A stretch of 64,000 nucleotides of DNA from Bradyrhizobium sp. WSM471 (GCF_000244915.1 NZ_CM001442.1:3968001-4032000), one strand, 5' to 3'. Positions 42,598-51,190 are shown, numbered from the stretch's first letter. A program made the numbers and translations. The notes: generated by a model from the letters alone, not told the origin.

Positions 42598-43371
42598 TTA
42601 CGCCGTGCTGAGGCCTAACTTCGCATAGATCCGCCGTGCATAGGCGCCGAACGCATCCGTCGTCTTGAGCGGTAGAGCCCGCGGGAAGGGCAGGTCGATC
42701 GGGAAATAATCGGCCATCTTCGCCGGACCCGCTGTCAGCACGGCGCAGTGCGAGGACAGGAACACGGCCTCCTGAATCGAGTGCGTGATGAAGATGATGG
42801 TCTTGCCGCTTTCGCGCCAGATCCGCAGCATCTCCAGATTCATCTGCTCGCGCGTCAAGGCGTCGAGCGCACCGAACGGCTCGTCCATCAGGATCAGTTT
42901 CGGGTCGTGAATGAAGGCGCGCGCGATCGCGGTGCGCTGCTGCATGCCGCCGGAGAGCTCTCGCGGATATTTCTGCTCGTAGCCGGCAAGCCCCACCAGA
43001 TTGAGCAGATCGCGCGCCCGCTCGCGCGCGGCCTTCATCGGCAGCCCGACGATCTCCGCCGGCAGCAGCACGTTGTCCAGGATCGTCCGCCATTTCAGCA
43101 GCAGCGCCTGCTGGAACACCATGCCGATGTCGCGGGTCGGATCGAACGGGCTTTTGGCATTGCCGATCTTCACGGTGCCGCCGTCGGCGCCATGCAGCCC
43201 GGCCAGAATCTTGATCACCGTGGTCTTGCCGCAGCCGGAAGGCCCGACCAGCGAGACCAGCTCACCCTCCTGCACGTCCATCGTGACGTCGGACACCGCC
43301 AGGACTTCGGCACCGCCGCTGCGATAGACCTTGCGGACGCCTTGCAGGCTGATGAAGGGGTTTGAGCTCAT
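42598..43371 (-). CDS. NitT/TauT-type ABC transporter ATP-binding protein
   Basis: A 257-residue ATPase. Walker A is GPSGCGKTT, the signature is ELSGGMQQRTAIARA, Walker B is LILMDEPFGALD and the H-loop is FITHSIQEAVFLSSH. This is the SsuB/TauB/NrtD class that energises uptake of sulphonates, nitrate, taurine or pyrimidine precursors. Start ATG 43371 overlaps the stop of the DHDPS-like gene (ATGA). It is the last gene of a minus-strand operon whose permease gene is first. Confidence 0.92.
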   Translation of the reverse strand: MSSNPFISLQGVRKVYRSGGAEVLAVSDVTMDVQEGELVSLVGPSGCGKTTVIKILAGLHGADGGTVKIGNAKSPFDPTRDIGMVFQQALLLKWRTILDNVLLPAEIVGLPMKAARERARDLLNLVGLAGYEQKYPRELSGGMQQRTAIARAFIHDPKLILMDEPFGALDALTREQMNLEMLRIWRESGKTIIFITHSIQEAVFLSSHCAVLTAGPAKMADYFPIDLPFPRALPLKTTDAFGAYARRIYAKLGLSTA

Positions 43372-44423
43372 GCCAGCCATTTATCCAAGTTTGCGGCCAC
43401 GAACGCGTCGTCGCTGAGGTCGGAATGCTCGCGGTACACGCGCTCGATCTCGTCCTTCTGGCCGGGGCTGAGGCCCTCGTTCGGATCGAGGCACCACAGG
43501 CCCTGCATCAGGCCCTGCCGTCGCAGCACCTCATGGCAGCCGGCGATGCAGCCGTGAAAATCGTTGGCGACGTCGAAGAATGCGCTGTTGCAATCGGTGA
43601 CGCGGGCATCGAGCGCGAGCAAATCGGCCGGCACACTGTCCTTGTGCCGCGCCGCCTTGCAGCGCTCGAATTGGTTGATCGCGCTCGCCGTCCACACCGA
43701 CCAATGGCCGAGCAGGCCGCCCTTGAAATAAGTGCGCGTGGTGATTCCGTTGTCGCGGAGGTCGAACGGCAGCATCAAATCGAGCAGGATGTGGTCGTCA
43801 TTGCCGGTATAGAGCGCAACGCGGTCGAGCGCGCCGGCGGCCGCGACGCCGCGCAGAACATCAAGAGTGCGGTAGCGGTTGAACGGCGCGATCTTGATCG
43901 CGATGACATTGTCGATCGAGGCAAAGCGTTGCCAGAACCGGCTCGACAGGACGACGCCGCCGACGGCCGGTTGAAGATAGAAGCCGACCAGCGGAATCTC
44001 GGCTGCGACCGCTGCGCAATGCGCGATGATCTCGTCTTCGGACGCGCCCTTCATCGCGGCGAGGCTGAGGAGCCCCGCGTGATAGCCGATGTCGCGCGCG
44101 GTGCGGGCTTCCGTGACCGCCTGCCTGGTCGGACCGGCGAGGCCCGCGACCAGCGCCAGCGGACGCTTGGTCCAGTTCGCCGCCGTCTCGGCGGCGAGCT
44201 CGAGCACGGGACGATAGAGGCCGACGTCTCGGATCGCAAACTGCGTGGTGTGCACGCCGACCGCGAGGCCGCCGGAGCCGGCGTCGATGTAATAGCGCGT
44301 CAGCGCGCGCTGATGCTTTTTGTCGAGCTGGCGTTCGGCGGTGAGCGCGAGGGGATGTGCCGGCAGCACGGTGCCGTCGGCGATCAGCTTGCGGATCTCG
44401 CTGTTGATCTGACTGTGGTGCAT
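43368..44423 (-). CDS. Dihydrodipicolinate synthase-family aldolase/lyase
   Basis: A 351-residue protein of the DHDPS/N-acetylneuraminate lyase family, longer than the usual 290-310. The Schiff-base lysine is in IAIKIAPFNR, and the (beta/alpha)8 fold is shown by GGLAVGVHTTQFAIRD and PLVGFYLQPAVGGVV. A carbonyl substrate such as a 2-keto acid is expected. It lies inside an ABC transporter operon between the acetyltransferase and ATPase genes, overlapping the latter by 4 bases, so it probably acts on the transported compound. Exact reaction unknown. Confidence 0.85.
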   Translation of the reverse strand: MHHSQINSEIRKLIADGTVLPAHPLALTAERQLDKKHQRALTRYYIDAGSGGLAVGVHTTQFAIRDVGLYRPVLELAAETAANWTKRPLALVAGLAGPTRQAVTEARTARDIGYHAGLLSLAAMKGASEDEIIAHCAAVAAEIPLVGFYLQPAVGGVVLSSRFWQRFASIDNVIAIKIAPFNRYRTLDVLRGVAAAGALDRVALYTGNDDHILLDLMLPFDLRDNGITTRTYFKGGLLGHWSVWTASAINQFERCKAARHKDSVPADLLALDARVTDCNSAFFDVANDFHGCIAGCHEVLRRQGLMQGLWCLDPNEGLSPGQKDEIERVYREHSDLSDDAFVAANLDKWLA

Positions 44424-44429
44424 GATGTC

Positions 44430-45251
44430 CTATCCGAATTCAGGGCCGGCGACGGCGAATGGCATGTCCTCACCCGTGGCTTTGGCGGGGCCGAACCGCA
44501 TGCGCTGAAAGGGCCGTTCGATGCTCCAGCCCGATGCGGTCAATCCGTCAGGGAACGCGGCCTGCGACGCGACGGCGTCGAGCAGCAGCGGCCCGGTCTC
44601 CGATCGCGCGATGGCATCGACCAGGGTCAGCGCGGCTGCCGCGTCGTCGGCCAACAGCGGGCCGATGTGGCGGGCGGTGCGTCCGTCGCGCACCAGCGCG
44701 ATGGCGCCGTTCGCGGAGACGATGCGTGAGCCGGGACGCTGCGCGAAGTTGGAGAGCAGGGCGGTTCGATCGAGGCCCGTGGCGCGCCGGTCACGCGCGC
44801 AGAGCGCGTCGAGCGTCGCGGATGAAGGGGCCTGCCCGGACGCGGAAGGTGATTTCACCAGCCTGAGGCGGCGCAATTGCAGGGTCGGCGTGAACCCGAG
44901 CGGCCCATAGACGGCAGCACCGTCGGGTGTTGCGTCGAGCCAGCTCGTCAGGCCGTTCCTGCGGGCGGTTTCCAGGCAGGCATCGACGAGGCGCGTTGCA
45001 AGGCCGCGGCGGCGATGGGTGCCTGATACCAGCACCATGCTGATCCAGGCGTTTTTGCTGGAGTAGGGCAGCAGGGCCGCGGTTGCCACCAGCCGTCTGC
45101 CGTCGCGAATGCCGAACACGATTCCATCGCGCAGGAAGATGCGCCAGTCCTCCTCGGTCTGGTTCCAGTGTGCTTCCGTCGACAGCATGAGCCCGGCGAT
45201 CGCATCGTCGACGCCGAGCTTGATGATGGCCGGAGCGTCAGTAGCGTCCAT
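44430..45251 (-). CDS. GNAT-family N-acetyltransferase
   Basis: A 273-residue protein. The N-terminal GNAT domain has the acetyl-CoA motif MVLVSGTHRRRGLATRLVDACLETAR (near 75-100) and the strand TSWLDATPDGAAVYGPLGF. A C-terminal domain of about 130 residues resembles the second half of YitH-like acetyltransferases. It should acetylate an amine of unknown identity. The start overlaps the end of the epimerase-like gene by 14 bases and the stop lies 6 bases before the DHDPS-like start, placing it firmly in the operon. Confidence 0.85.
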   Translation of the reverse strand: MDATDAPAIIKLGVDDAIAGLMLSTEAHWNQTEEDWRIFLRDGIVFGIRDGRRLVATAALLPYSSKNAWISMVLVSGTHRRRGLATRLVDACLETARRNGLTSWLDATPDGAAVYGPLGFTPTLQLRRLRLVKSPSASGQAPSSATLDALCARDRRATGLDRTALLSNFAQRPGSRIVSANGAIALVRDGRTARHIGPLLADDAAAALTLVDAIARSETGPLLLDAVASQAAFPDGLTASGWSIERPFQRMRFGPAKATGEDMPFAVAGPEFG

Positions 45252-46275
45252 CGCGCACCTCGTATTTGGTGGGCTTGCCGAGGCTCGGCATGGCGCGGGA
45301 CACCCAATCCGCGGTCCAGGCGATCAGCTGCTCGGTGTCGACGACCGGCAGGCCGAACAGCTCGACGGCCTTGGACGTGTCGGTCAGCCACGCCGTCGGC
45401 TCTTCGTTTCCCGTCAGCACCGGCGCACGGCCGAACCTCGCGCCGAATCTCGCTGCGAGGTCGCGCACCGCCAAGATCTCGTGGCCGCTGACATTGATCG
45501 GCGAAGTCGGCGCCGTGCAATGCGCGAGACAGCGCAGCGCCTGGGACGAGGCATCGCCCTGCCAGATGAAATTGACATGGCCGATGCTGACGTCGATCGG
45601 CGTGCCCGTGAGCACCTTCGATGCGATGTCGTGGAGCACGCCATAGCGCATGTCGATCGCGTAGTTGAGGCGGAACAGCCGCCCGGGCGTTCCGAACTTG
45701 CGCGAAAAATACTCGAACATGCGCTCGCGGCCGACACACGACTGGGCGTACTCGCCGGGCGGGTTTGGCGCCATGTCCTCGCGCGAGCCTTTGCCGTCGA
45801 CGGGGACAAAAGGATAGATGCAGCCGGTCGAGAACGCCACGATCCGCGACGACGGGAAGGCCTGTGCGACCAGCGCCGGCACATGCGCATTCATCGCCCA
45901 GGTCAGCGACAGATCGCCCTCCGCGCCGAATTTGCGGCCGGCCATGAAGACGATGTTGGGCGCCTTCGGCAGCGCCTGCATCGCGGTCTCGTCCATCAGG
46001 TCGCAATTGATGGTCTCGACGCCGCGCGCGTGCAGCCAGTCCTTGACGCCGGCGTCGCTGAAGCGGGCGACGCCGATGACGCGGCGATCGGGCGCTGCGG
46101 CTTTGGCAAGCCCCGCCAGCGTGGGCCCCATCTTGCCGGCGACGCCGAGGATCATGATGTCGCCCTCGACCTTGGCGAGGTCGTCGATCAATGCCTGCGT
46201 CGGCCGGCACAGGAGATCGTCGAGCGCAGCGATATCAGGGATGGTCTTCGGCAGCGTCTGGCGGGTGAGCAGCAT
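45238..46275 (-). CDS. NAD-dependent epimerase/dehydratase-family protein
   Basis: A 345-residue extended SDR. The dinucleotide-binding loop is GVAGKMGPTLAGLA (about 44-57), preceded by IMIL. Later segments are VFMAGRKFGAEG, FSTGCIYPFV and the catalytic-type SREDMAP...GEYAQSCVGRERMFEY, where the YxxxK lysine is replaced (YAQSC), so catalysis may differ from standard epimerases. It lies 30 bases after the permease gene and overlaps the GNAT gene. It likely modifies the imported substrate. Confidence 0.82.
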   Translation of the reverse strand: MLLTRQTLPKTIPDIAALDDLLCRPTQALIDDLAKVEGDIMILGVAGKMGPTLAGLAKAAAPDRRVIGVARFSDAGVKDWLHARGVETINCDLMDETAMQALPKAPNIVFMAGRKFGAEGDLSLTWAMNAHVPALVAQAFPSSRIVAFSTGCIYPFVPVDGKGSREDMAPNPPGEYAQSCVGRERMFEYFSRKFGTPGRLFRLNYAIDMRYGVLHDIASKVLTGTPIDVSIGHVNFIWQGDASSQALRCLAHCTAPTSPINVSGHEILAVRDLAARFGARFGRAPVLTGNEEPTAWLTDTSKAVELFGLPVVDTEQLIAWTADWVSRAMPSLGKPTKYEVRDGRY

Positions 46276-46305
46276 GGTTGTGGTCCTTGGTCTTGGCTTT
46301 GCCGT

Positions 46306-47076
46306 TCAAGTCGGTGTTGCGTCACCGACCACGAACATGCGTTCGAGGACGAGCACGAAGCCGTAAAGCGCGACGCCGAGCAGCGTCAGCAGCACGACTG
46401 CCATCACCATCGCGGGCGTGTCGAGCGACGACTGCACCTGGATCATGAGGTAGCCGAGCCCGCGCTCGGAGGCGATGAACTCGCCGACGATGGCGCCGGC
46501 GACCGCGAGGATGGCGCCGACCTTCATGCCGGAGAAGATGTAAGGCAGCGATCCCGGCAGCTGGATCTTGCGGAACAGCGTCCAGCGCGAGCCGCGCAGC
46601 GATTTGACGAGGTCGAGCAGATCCGGCTCGACCTCGCGCAAGCCCCGCGCGGTGGTGAGCAGGATCGGGAAGAAGCAGATGCTGAAGGCGATCAGGATGT
46701 TCGGCACGATGCCGTAGGAGAACCAGACGATGAGGAGCGGGCCGAGCGCGACCTTCGGGATCATGTTCAGCGTGACGAACAGCGGCAGCAGCACGAGGCT
46801 GATCAACGGTGCCCAGCTGAAGATGACGGCCAACGCGACGCCGACGAAGGCGCCGAGCGCAAAGCCGCCGAGGATCTCGATCGCCGTCACCAGCGTATTG
46901 GCGCCCCAGGCGTAGCTCGCGGTTCCCAGCGTCTGGATTGTCGCGAGCGGCGAGGGCAGGATGAACTTCGGCACGTGGAAGGCATCGACCAGGACCTGCC
47001 AGAGCACGAGCACTGCGAGGTGCACGATCAGGACGATCGCAAAGCTGCGCGTATTGCGGGCGCCGTCTCCTGTCAC
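46306..47076 (-). CDS. NitT/TauT-type ABC transporter permease
   Basis: A 256-residue inner-membrane protein with about six transmembrane helices. The ATPase-contact loop is VKSLRGSRWTLFRKIQLPGSLPYIFSGMKVG (EAA motif). This is the SsuC/TauC class. The GTG start at 47076 has GGGAG 6 bases upstream. It is the first gene of the operon permease, epimerase, GNAT, DHDPS-like, ATPase. A palindromic operator candidate and promoter lie 70-90 bases upstream. Confidence 0.9.
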   Translation of the reverse strand: MTGDGARNTRSFAIVLIVHLAVLVLWQVLVDAFHVPKFILPSPLATIQTLGTASYAWGANTLVTAIEILGGFALGAFVGVALAVIFSWAPLISLVLLPLFVTLNMIPKVALGPLLIVWFSYGIVPNILIAFSICFFPILLTTARGLREVEPDLLDLVKSLRGSRWTLFRKIQLPGSLPYIFSGMKVGAILAVAGAIVGEFIASERGLGYLMIQVQSSLDTPAMVMAVVLLTLLGVALYGFVLVLERMFVVGDATPT

Positions 47077-47144
47077 CGGTTGCTCCCTGTTGCAGCGGCC
47101 ACCTTGCCGCTGGTCGCCAAGCCTAACCGGCCTCGAACGAAGTT

Positions 47145-47160
47145 TCAACCAGTTGGTTGA
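47145..47160. promoter_or_regulatory. TetR operator candidate at the permease promoter
   Basis: TCAACCAGTTGGTTGA is a perfect 7-2-7 palindrome just after the TetR stop codon. On the minus strand its last four bases overlap a -35-like TTGAAA (47148-47143), followed after 17 bases by TAGGCT. It matches the second site at 47811-47826 at 11 of 16 positions. Confidence 0.65.
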
Positions 47161-47808
47161 TTACGGCCGGAGCGAATGCAGCACGAGATCGGCGACGTGC
47201 CGACGGCGGGCGCGGCGCGCGGCCCGGCTCGACAGGTCCTTGCCGAAGATCGCCGACAGCGTCGGCGTGTTCGAGAGATAGAAATAGCTGAGGCCCGCGA
47301 TGGAGATATAGAGCTGGATCGGGTCGATCCCCTTGCGGAACATGCCGGCGCGGACACCCTCGTGAAGGATGTGGGACACGCTCTTCACCAGCGGCGAATG
47401 CATCGCCTCCAGCCGCGTCGAGCCGCGGACGTGGCGGGCACCGCCGCGGTTCTCGTCGTTCAGAAGCACGATGAAATCGGGGTTCGCCGCGAGGTAATCG
47501 AACGAGGCCTCGATCAGTTTCCGGATCGCCTTTTCCGGCGGCAGGCCTTCGAGATTGAGCTGGCGCTCCTGTTCGCGAATATCGGCGTAAACCCATTCGA
47601 GGACAGCAAGATAGAGCGCATCCTTGTCGCCGAAGTAATGGTAGACGAGCTGCTTGTTGACGCCGGCGCGCTCCGCGATCTCGTCGACGCGGGCACCGGC
47701 AAAGCCGTGCCGGGCGAACTCCTCGCGCGCCGCGGTGAGCAGCTTCTTGCGGGTGGCGACCGGGTCGCGCCGCTGCGGCACGGTGTCGCCTGAACGTTTT
47801 GCGGGCAT
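47161..47808 (-). CDS. TetR-family regulator of the ABC transporter cassette
   Basis: A 215-residue repressor. The N-terminal HTH is KKLLTAAREEFARHGFAGARVDEIAERAGVNKQLVYHYFGDKDALYLAVL (about 20-70). The rest (75-215) is a helical ligand-binding domain of the RutR-like C-terminal type (AIRKLIEASFDYLAANPDFIVLLNDENRGGARHV). It lies between the permease operon and the divergent binding-protein gene, with similar palindromes on both sides. It is therefore probably the repressor of both transcripts, released by the imported substrate or a product. ATG 47808 is chosen over TTG 47829. Confidence 0.88.
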   Translation of the reverse strand: MPAKRSGDTVPQRRDPVATRKKLLTAAREEFARHGFAGARVDEIAERAGVNKQLVYHYFGDKDALYLAVLEWVYADIREQERQLNLEGLPPEKAIRKLIEASFDYLAANPDFIVLLNDENRGGARHVRGSTRLEAMHSPLVKSVSHILHEGVRAGMFRKGIDPIQLYISIAGLSYFYLSNTPTLSAIFGKDLSSRAARRARRRHVADLVLHSLRP

Positions 47809-47810
47809 TT

Positions 47811-47828
47811 CCAACCAAACAGTTGACA
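47811..47828 (+). promoter_or_regulatory. TetR operator candidate and -35 box of the binding-protein gene
   Basis: CCAACCAAACAGTTGA (47811-47826) is an imperfect palindrome similar to TCAACCAGTTGGTTGA at 47145. Its last four bases overlap the -35 box TTGACA at 47823-47828, the same geometry as at the permease promoter. A weak -10 (TTGCAT, 47846-47851) follows at 17 bases. Confidence 0.6.
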
Positions 47829-47909
47829 AGTGGAGGGCGGCCTTGTTGCATTGGTATCCTCACAGGGGGAGAGCGACAAGCCGGGTCGCGGGCAATGAGG
47901 AGAGATGCA

Positions 47910-48926
47910 ATGAAGCGTTTGCAGGCGGCGGGCTCGGCCCTGGCTGTGGCCCTGATGCTCGGATCACCAGTCGTGCCCGCGACCGCGGGCGAGGCGGTCA
48001 ATCTGATCCTGAACTGGGCACCGACGGCCGATCACTCGCCCTATTATTACGCCAAGGCGCAAGGCTGGTACGAGAAGGCGGGCATCGATCTGACCATCGA
48101 GGTCGGCAAGGGCTCCGGCGTCTCCGCCGCCAAGGTCGGCTCCGGCGGCTCGCCCTTCGGCGTCGCCGATCTCGCCACCATGCTGGTCGCGAAGAGCAAG
48201 GGGGCTGACGCCGTTGCCGTGATGAGCGTCTACGCCAACACCGGACAGACCTTCTACTGGCTGAAGAGCTACGGCGTGAACGGGGTGAAGGATTTTGCCG
48301 GCCACAAGATCGGCAATCCGCCCGGGGACGCCTCGCGTGTGATGTGGCCGGCCTTCGCCAAGGCTGCAGGGCTTGCGCCCGACTCGGTCGGCTTCGTCAA
48401 TGTCGGGCCGACGGCGAAGATCGCCGCGCTGAAGAGCCATACCGTCGACATCATCAGCGACTTCTACAATGAGCACGATTTGAAGGTCATCGAGTTCGGA
48501 GCCGATCTCGGCTACGTCAATTGGAAAGACATTGGGCTCAATCCTTACGGCAATTCGTTGATCGTTAACGGTGCCTATCTGCAGAAGAACCCGAAGCTGG
48601 TCGAGGAGTTCGTGCGGGTCACGCAAAAGGCCTTCGCGACTTGCGTCGCCGACGCCGCGCCCTGCCTGAAGGCGCTGCTCGATCAGGTCTCCGGTCTCGA
48701 CAAGGAGAACCAGGAGCGCCAGTGGGAGCGCATCAAATTCCTGATGACGGACGAATTCACGACGACGAAGGCGCTCGGCTGGATCGACGGCGAGCGGATG
48801 AAGAAGGACTACGAGCTGGTCCAGACCTATCTCGGCATGGAGAAGCCGTTCGACGTCACGACGGCGTTCACGACCAGGATGCTGGATCCCGCCATCAAGA
48901 TGGACGCGAGCAAGGTGAAGAAGTAG
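47910..48926 (+). CDS. NitT/TauT-type ABC substrate-binding protein (NMT1/THI5-like)
   Basis: A 338-residue periplasmic protein with a signal peptide (MKRLQAAGSALAVALMLGSPVVPATAGE). The NMT1/THI5 fold is shown by LNWAPTADHSPYYYAKAQGWYEKAGIDLTIEVGKG and GVADLATMLVAKSKG. It resembles pyrimidine-precursor and riboflavin-type binding proteins more than nitrate ones. GAGGAG precedes ATG 47910. It is divergent from the TetR gene and provides the solute receptor for the permease and ATPase encoded on the other strand. Confidence 0.88.
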   Translation: MKRLQAAGSALAVALMLGSPVVPATAGEAVNLILNWAPTADHSPYYYAKAQGWYEKAGIDLTIEVGKGSGVSAAKVGSGGSPFGVADLATMLVAKSKGADAVAVMSVYANTGQTFYWLKSYGVNGVKDFAGHKIGNPPGDASRVMWPAFAKAAGLAPDSVGFVNVGPTAKIAALKSHTVDIISDFYNEHDLKVIEFGADLGYVNWKDIGLNPYGNSLIVNGAYLQKNPKLVEEFVRVTQKAFATCVADAAPCLKALLDQVSGLDKENQERQWERIKFLMTDEFTTTKALGWIDGERMKKDYELVQTYLGMEKPFDVTTAFTTRMLDPAIKMDASKVKK

Positions 48927-48963
48927 GGGGCTGCTGGTCGCCGCGCCGGCCCCACATTCCGCT

Positions 48964-49064
48964 GTCATGCCCCGGCTTGACCGGGGCATCCAGTACGCCG
49001 CAGCCTATCGGCTGACCCACAACCGTCTCGGAGTACTGGATCGCCCGCCTTCGCGGGCGATGAC
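48964..49064. repeat. Intergenic palindromic repeat, family C
   Basis: Two hairpins (CCCCGGCTTGACCGGGG and TCGCCCGCCTTCGCGGGCGA) lie at the ends of an element whose inner arms ATCCAGTAC and GTACTGGAT are also inverted. The whole could fold into one branched structure. It lies just after the binding-protein gene and may terminate it. Confidence 0.85.
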
Positions 49065-49135
49065 CGTTTTGCGGGGCGAGAGCGCCTGCTCAACGCCCCT
49101 GGCACGCTTCCACCCCACGTAACCCCACGGAGAAA

Positions 49136-49152
49136 TTAACCGGCCATTAACC
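49136..49152 (+). promoter_or_regulatory. CtrA-binding site upstream of minC
   Basis: TTAACCGGCCATTAACC matches the full CtrA consensus TTAA-N7-TTAAC. A near-site (TTAA-N7-ATAA) follows at 49168-49182. Both lie 20-70 bases upstream of minC in an AT-rich stretch, so CtrA may time minCDE expression in the cell cycle. Confidence 0.7.
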
Positions 49153-49202
49153 ATATCGGCGGCATCGTTAACCATTCAATAACAGGGAACGAGTCGGCCG
49201 CT

Positions 49203-49901
49203 ATGGAGGCTGCAGTAAAACCTCAACGCCAAATGGTTCGCCTGCGCGGGCGCTCCTATGTGGCCTTCGTGTTCGTGCCGACGGTTCCCATCCAGGACTG
49301 GCTGCAGGAGATCGACACCACCATCGCGCGCTCGCCGGGCTTCTTTGCCGGCCGCCCCGTGGTGATCGACCTGTCCTCGGTCGATCTCAGCCAATCCGGC
49401 ATCGGCCATCTGCTCACCAGCCTTCAGGACCGCAACATCCGCGTGCTCGGGATCGAAGGCGTGGAGGAGGGCCGGCTGACCCCCATGATGCCGCCGCTAC
49501 TTTCGGGCGGGCGGAGCTGCGTCATCGAACCGAGCGCTCCGAAGAAGCCCGAGGCGAAGGTCGAGACCAAGCCGACCTCCTTGCTGCTCGAAAGCCCGGT
49601 GCGGTCGGGCCAGACCGTGATCTTCCCCGAAGGCGACGTCACCATCTTGGGCTCGGTCGGCTCCGGCGCCGAGGTCGTCGCCGGCGGCTCCATTCACATC
49701 TACGGCGCGCTGCGCGGCCGCGCCATGGCGGGCGTGAACGGGCACACGAGCGCACGCATCTATTGTCAGAAGATCGAGGCCGAACTGCTTGCAATCGATG
49801 GCTTTTACCAGACCGCCGACGATATCGACGCGGCCCTGCGCGGCAAGCCGGCCCAAGCCTGGCTGCAGGGCAACACCATGCGAATTACTGCGCTGAACTG
49901 A
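49203..49901 (+). CDS. minC: Septum-site-determining protein MinC
   Basis: A 232-residue division inhibitor. The N-terminal MinC_N domain (1-100, VRLRGRSYVAFVFVPTVPI...VVIDLSSVDLS) is followed by a short linker. The C-terminal beta-helix domain (about 122-225) has the typical VRSGQTVIFPEGDVTILGSVGSGAEVVAGGSIHIYGALRGRAMAG. MinC blocks FtsZ assembly away from midcell when recruited by MinD. The first of three genes minC, minD, minE, 19 bases before minD. Confidence 0.96.
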   Translation: MEAAVKPQRQMVRLRGRSYVAFVFVPTVPIQDWLQEIDTTIARSPGFFAGRPVVIDLSSVDLSQSGIGHLLTSLQDRNIRVLGIEGVEEGRLTPMMPPLLSGGRSCVIEPSAPKKPEAKVETKPTSLLLESPVRSGQTVIFPEGDVTILGSVGSGAEVVAGGSIHIYGALRGRAMAGVNGHTSARIYCQKIEAELLAIDGFYQTADDIDAALRGKPAQAWLQGNTMRITALN

Positions 49902-49920
49902 CCAGAAGGAGATTTCAGAG

Positions 49921-50736
49921 ATGGCCAAGGTACTGGTCGTGACGTCAGGCAAGGGGGGCGTCGGCAAGACGACGACGACCGCCGCACTGGGGGCTGCGCT
50001 CGCGCAACGCGGCGAAAAGGTCGTGGTCGTCGATTTCGACGTCGGCTTGCGCAACCTCGACCTCGTGATGGGCGCCGAACGCCGCGTGGTGTTCGACCTC
50101 ATCAACGTGGTGCAGGGCGTCGCAAAGCTGCCGCAGGCGCTGATCAAGGACAAGCGGCTGGAGAACCTCTGGCTGCTGCCGGCCTCGCAAACCCGCGACA
50201 AGGACGCGCTGACGGAAGAGGGCGTGGGCAAGGTCATCGACGATCTGCGCAGCCGTTTCGACTGGGTGATCTGCGACAGCCCGGCCGGCATCGAGCGCGG
50301 CGCCTCCATGGCGATGCGCTTTGCCGACGAAGCCGTGATCGTCACCAATCCCGAAGTCTCCTCGGTGCGCGATTCCGATCGCATCATCGGCATGCTCGAT
50401 TCCAAGACGGTGCGGGCCGAGAAGGGCGAGCGGGTCGAGAAGCACATTCTCATCACCCGCTACGATCCCTCGCGCGCAGCCCGCGGCGAGATGCTGACCA
50501 TCGAGGACATCCTCGAAATTCTTGCAACGCCCTTGCTCGGCATCATCCCGGAGAGCCAGGACGTGCTGCGCGCCTCCAACGTCGGCACGCCCGTGACGCT
50601 GTCGAACGCCGAAGGTGCCCCGGCGCGGGCCTATATCGACGCGGCGCGGCGGCTGTGCGGCGACACCGTGCCGATGCAGGTGCCGACCGAGCGCAAGGGC
50701 TTCATGGACCGCCTGCTGCGACGGAGGGCCGCATGA
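49921..50736 (+). CDS. minD: Septum-site-determining protein MinD
   Basis: A 271-residue ParA/MinD ATPase. The deviant Walker A is [11 protein letters not shown] (residues 9-19), and switch segments are [17 protein letters not shown] and [12 protein letters not shown]. The C-terminal amphipathic membrane-targeting helix is [13 protein letters not shown]. It binds the membrane with ATP, recruits MinC and is released by MinE. AAGGAG precedes the ATG. Confidence 0.97.
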   Translation: MAKVLVVTSGKGGVGKTTTTAALGAALAQRGEKVVVVDFDVGLRNLDLVMGAERRVVFDLINVVQGVAKLPQALIKDKRLENLWLLPASQTRDKDALTEEGVGKVIDDLRSRFDWVICDSPAGIERGASMAMRFADEAVIVTNPEVSSVRDSDRIIGMLDSKTVRAEKGERVEKHILITRYDPSRAARGEMLTIEDILEILATPLLGIIPESQDVLRASNVGTPVTLSNAEGAPARAYIDAARRLCGDTVPMQVPTERKGFMDRLLRRRAA

Positions 50737-51014
50737 GCATGGGTCTGCTTCGGCTTCTCCGCGGCAACAAGGCCTCTGCACCCGTCGCGCGCGAACGGTT
50801 GCAGATCCTGCTTGCTCATGAACGCGGACTGCGCGGCCAGCCCGATCTGCTCGGTGTGCTGCGTGAGGAAATTCTCGCGGTGGTCTCCAGGCATGTCACG
50901 CTGGACCCGACCAAGGTCATCGTCCGACTCGATCGCGGCGACGAGGTCTCGACCCTCGAGGTCGACATCGAGGTGCCCAACGATTTCGAGCGCAGGCGCG
51001 CGGCGGCCGGGTAG
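50733..51014 (+). CDS. minE: Cell division topological specificity factor MinE
   Basis: A 93-residue protein. The N-terminal MinD-contact region contains [13 protein letters not shown] (near 20-32), and the C-terminal dimer domain has [24 protein letters not shown] and [10 protein letters not shown]. MinE stimulates MinD ATPase and gives midcell specificity. The ATG at 50733 overlaps the minD stop codon (ATGA). Confidence 0.96.
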   Translation: MSMGLLRLLRGNKASAPVARERLQILLAHERGLRGQPDLLGVLREEILAVVSRHVTLDPTKVIVRLDRGDEVSTLEVDIEVPNDFERRRAAAG

Positions 51015-51055
51015 GGACCTCGGCCGCGACGCTTCAAATTTGGGGTGGGTGAAAA

Positions 51056-51087
51056 GGCGGTCCGCTGGGCATAGCGGGCCGCCTTTT
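51056..51087 (+). terminator. Rho-independent terminator of minCDE
   Basis: GGCGGTCCGCT pairs with AGCGGGCCGCC (one G-U wobble) around a 6-base loop and is followed by TTTT. It lies 42 bases after minE. Confidence 0.85.
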
Positions 51088-51108
51088 GCGCGTCGACGTG
51101 AACGCTGC

Positions 51109-51134
51109 GGAACGAGGTCCGGGGCTCAATCGTT
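51109..51134 (+). promoter_or_regulatory. EcfG-type general stress promoter
   Basis: GGAAC (51109-51113) and CGTT (51131-51134) are separated by exactly 17 bases, a full match to the alphaproteobacterial EcfG consensus. It lies 57 bases upstream of the small protein gene at 51191. Confidence 0.7.
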
Positions 51135-51190
51135 GTGAAAGACCCGCGGCGGCGCGATGCACCGCGGTTTCGTCAAACGGGAGAACGCCC

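Noticed and set aside
45109..47160. A 683-codon open frame on the plus strand
   Set aside because: It is antisense to the epimerase and permease genes, which carry recognisable motifs; composition is typical of a shadow frame.
47829..47909. TPP riboswitch before the THI5-like binding-protein gene
   Set aside because: The leader is short and lacks the conserved CUGAGA and related thi-box elements.
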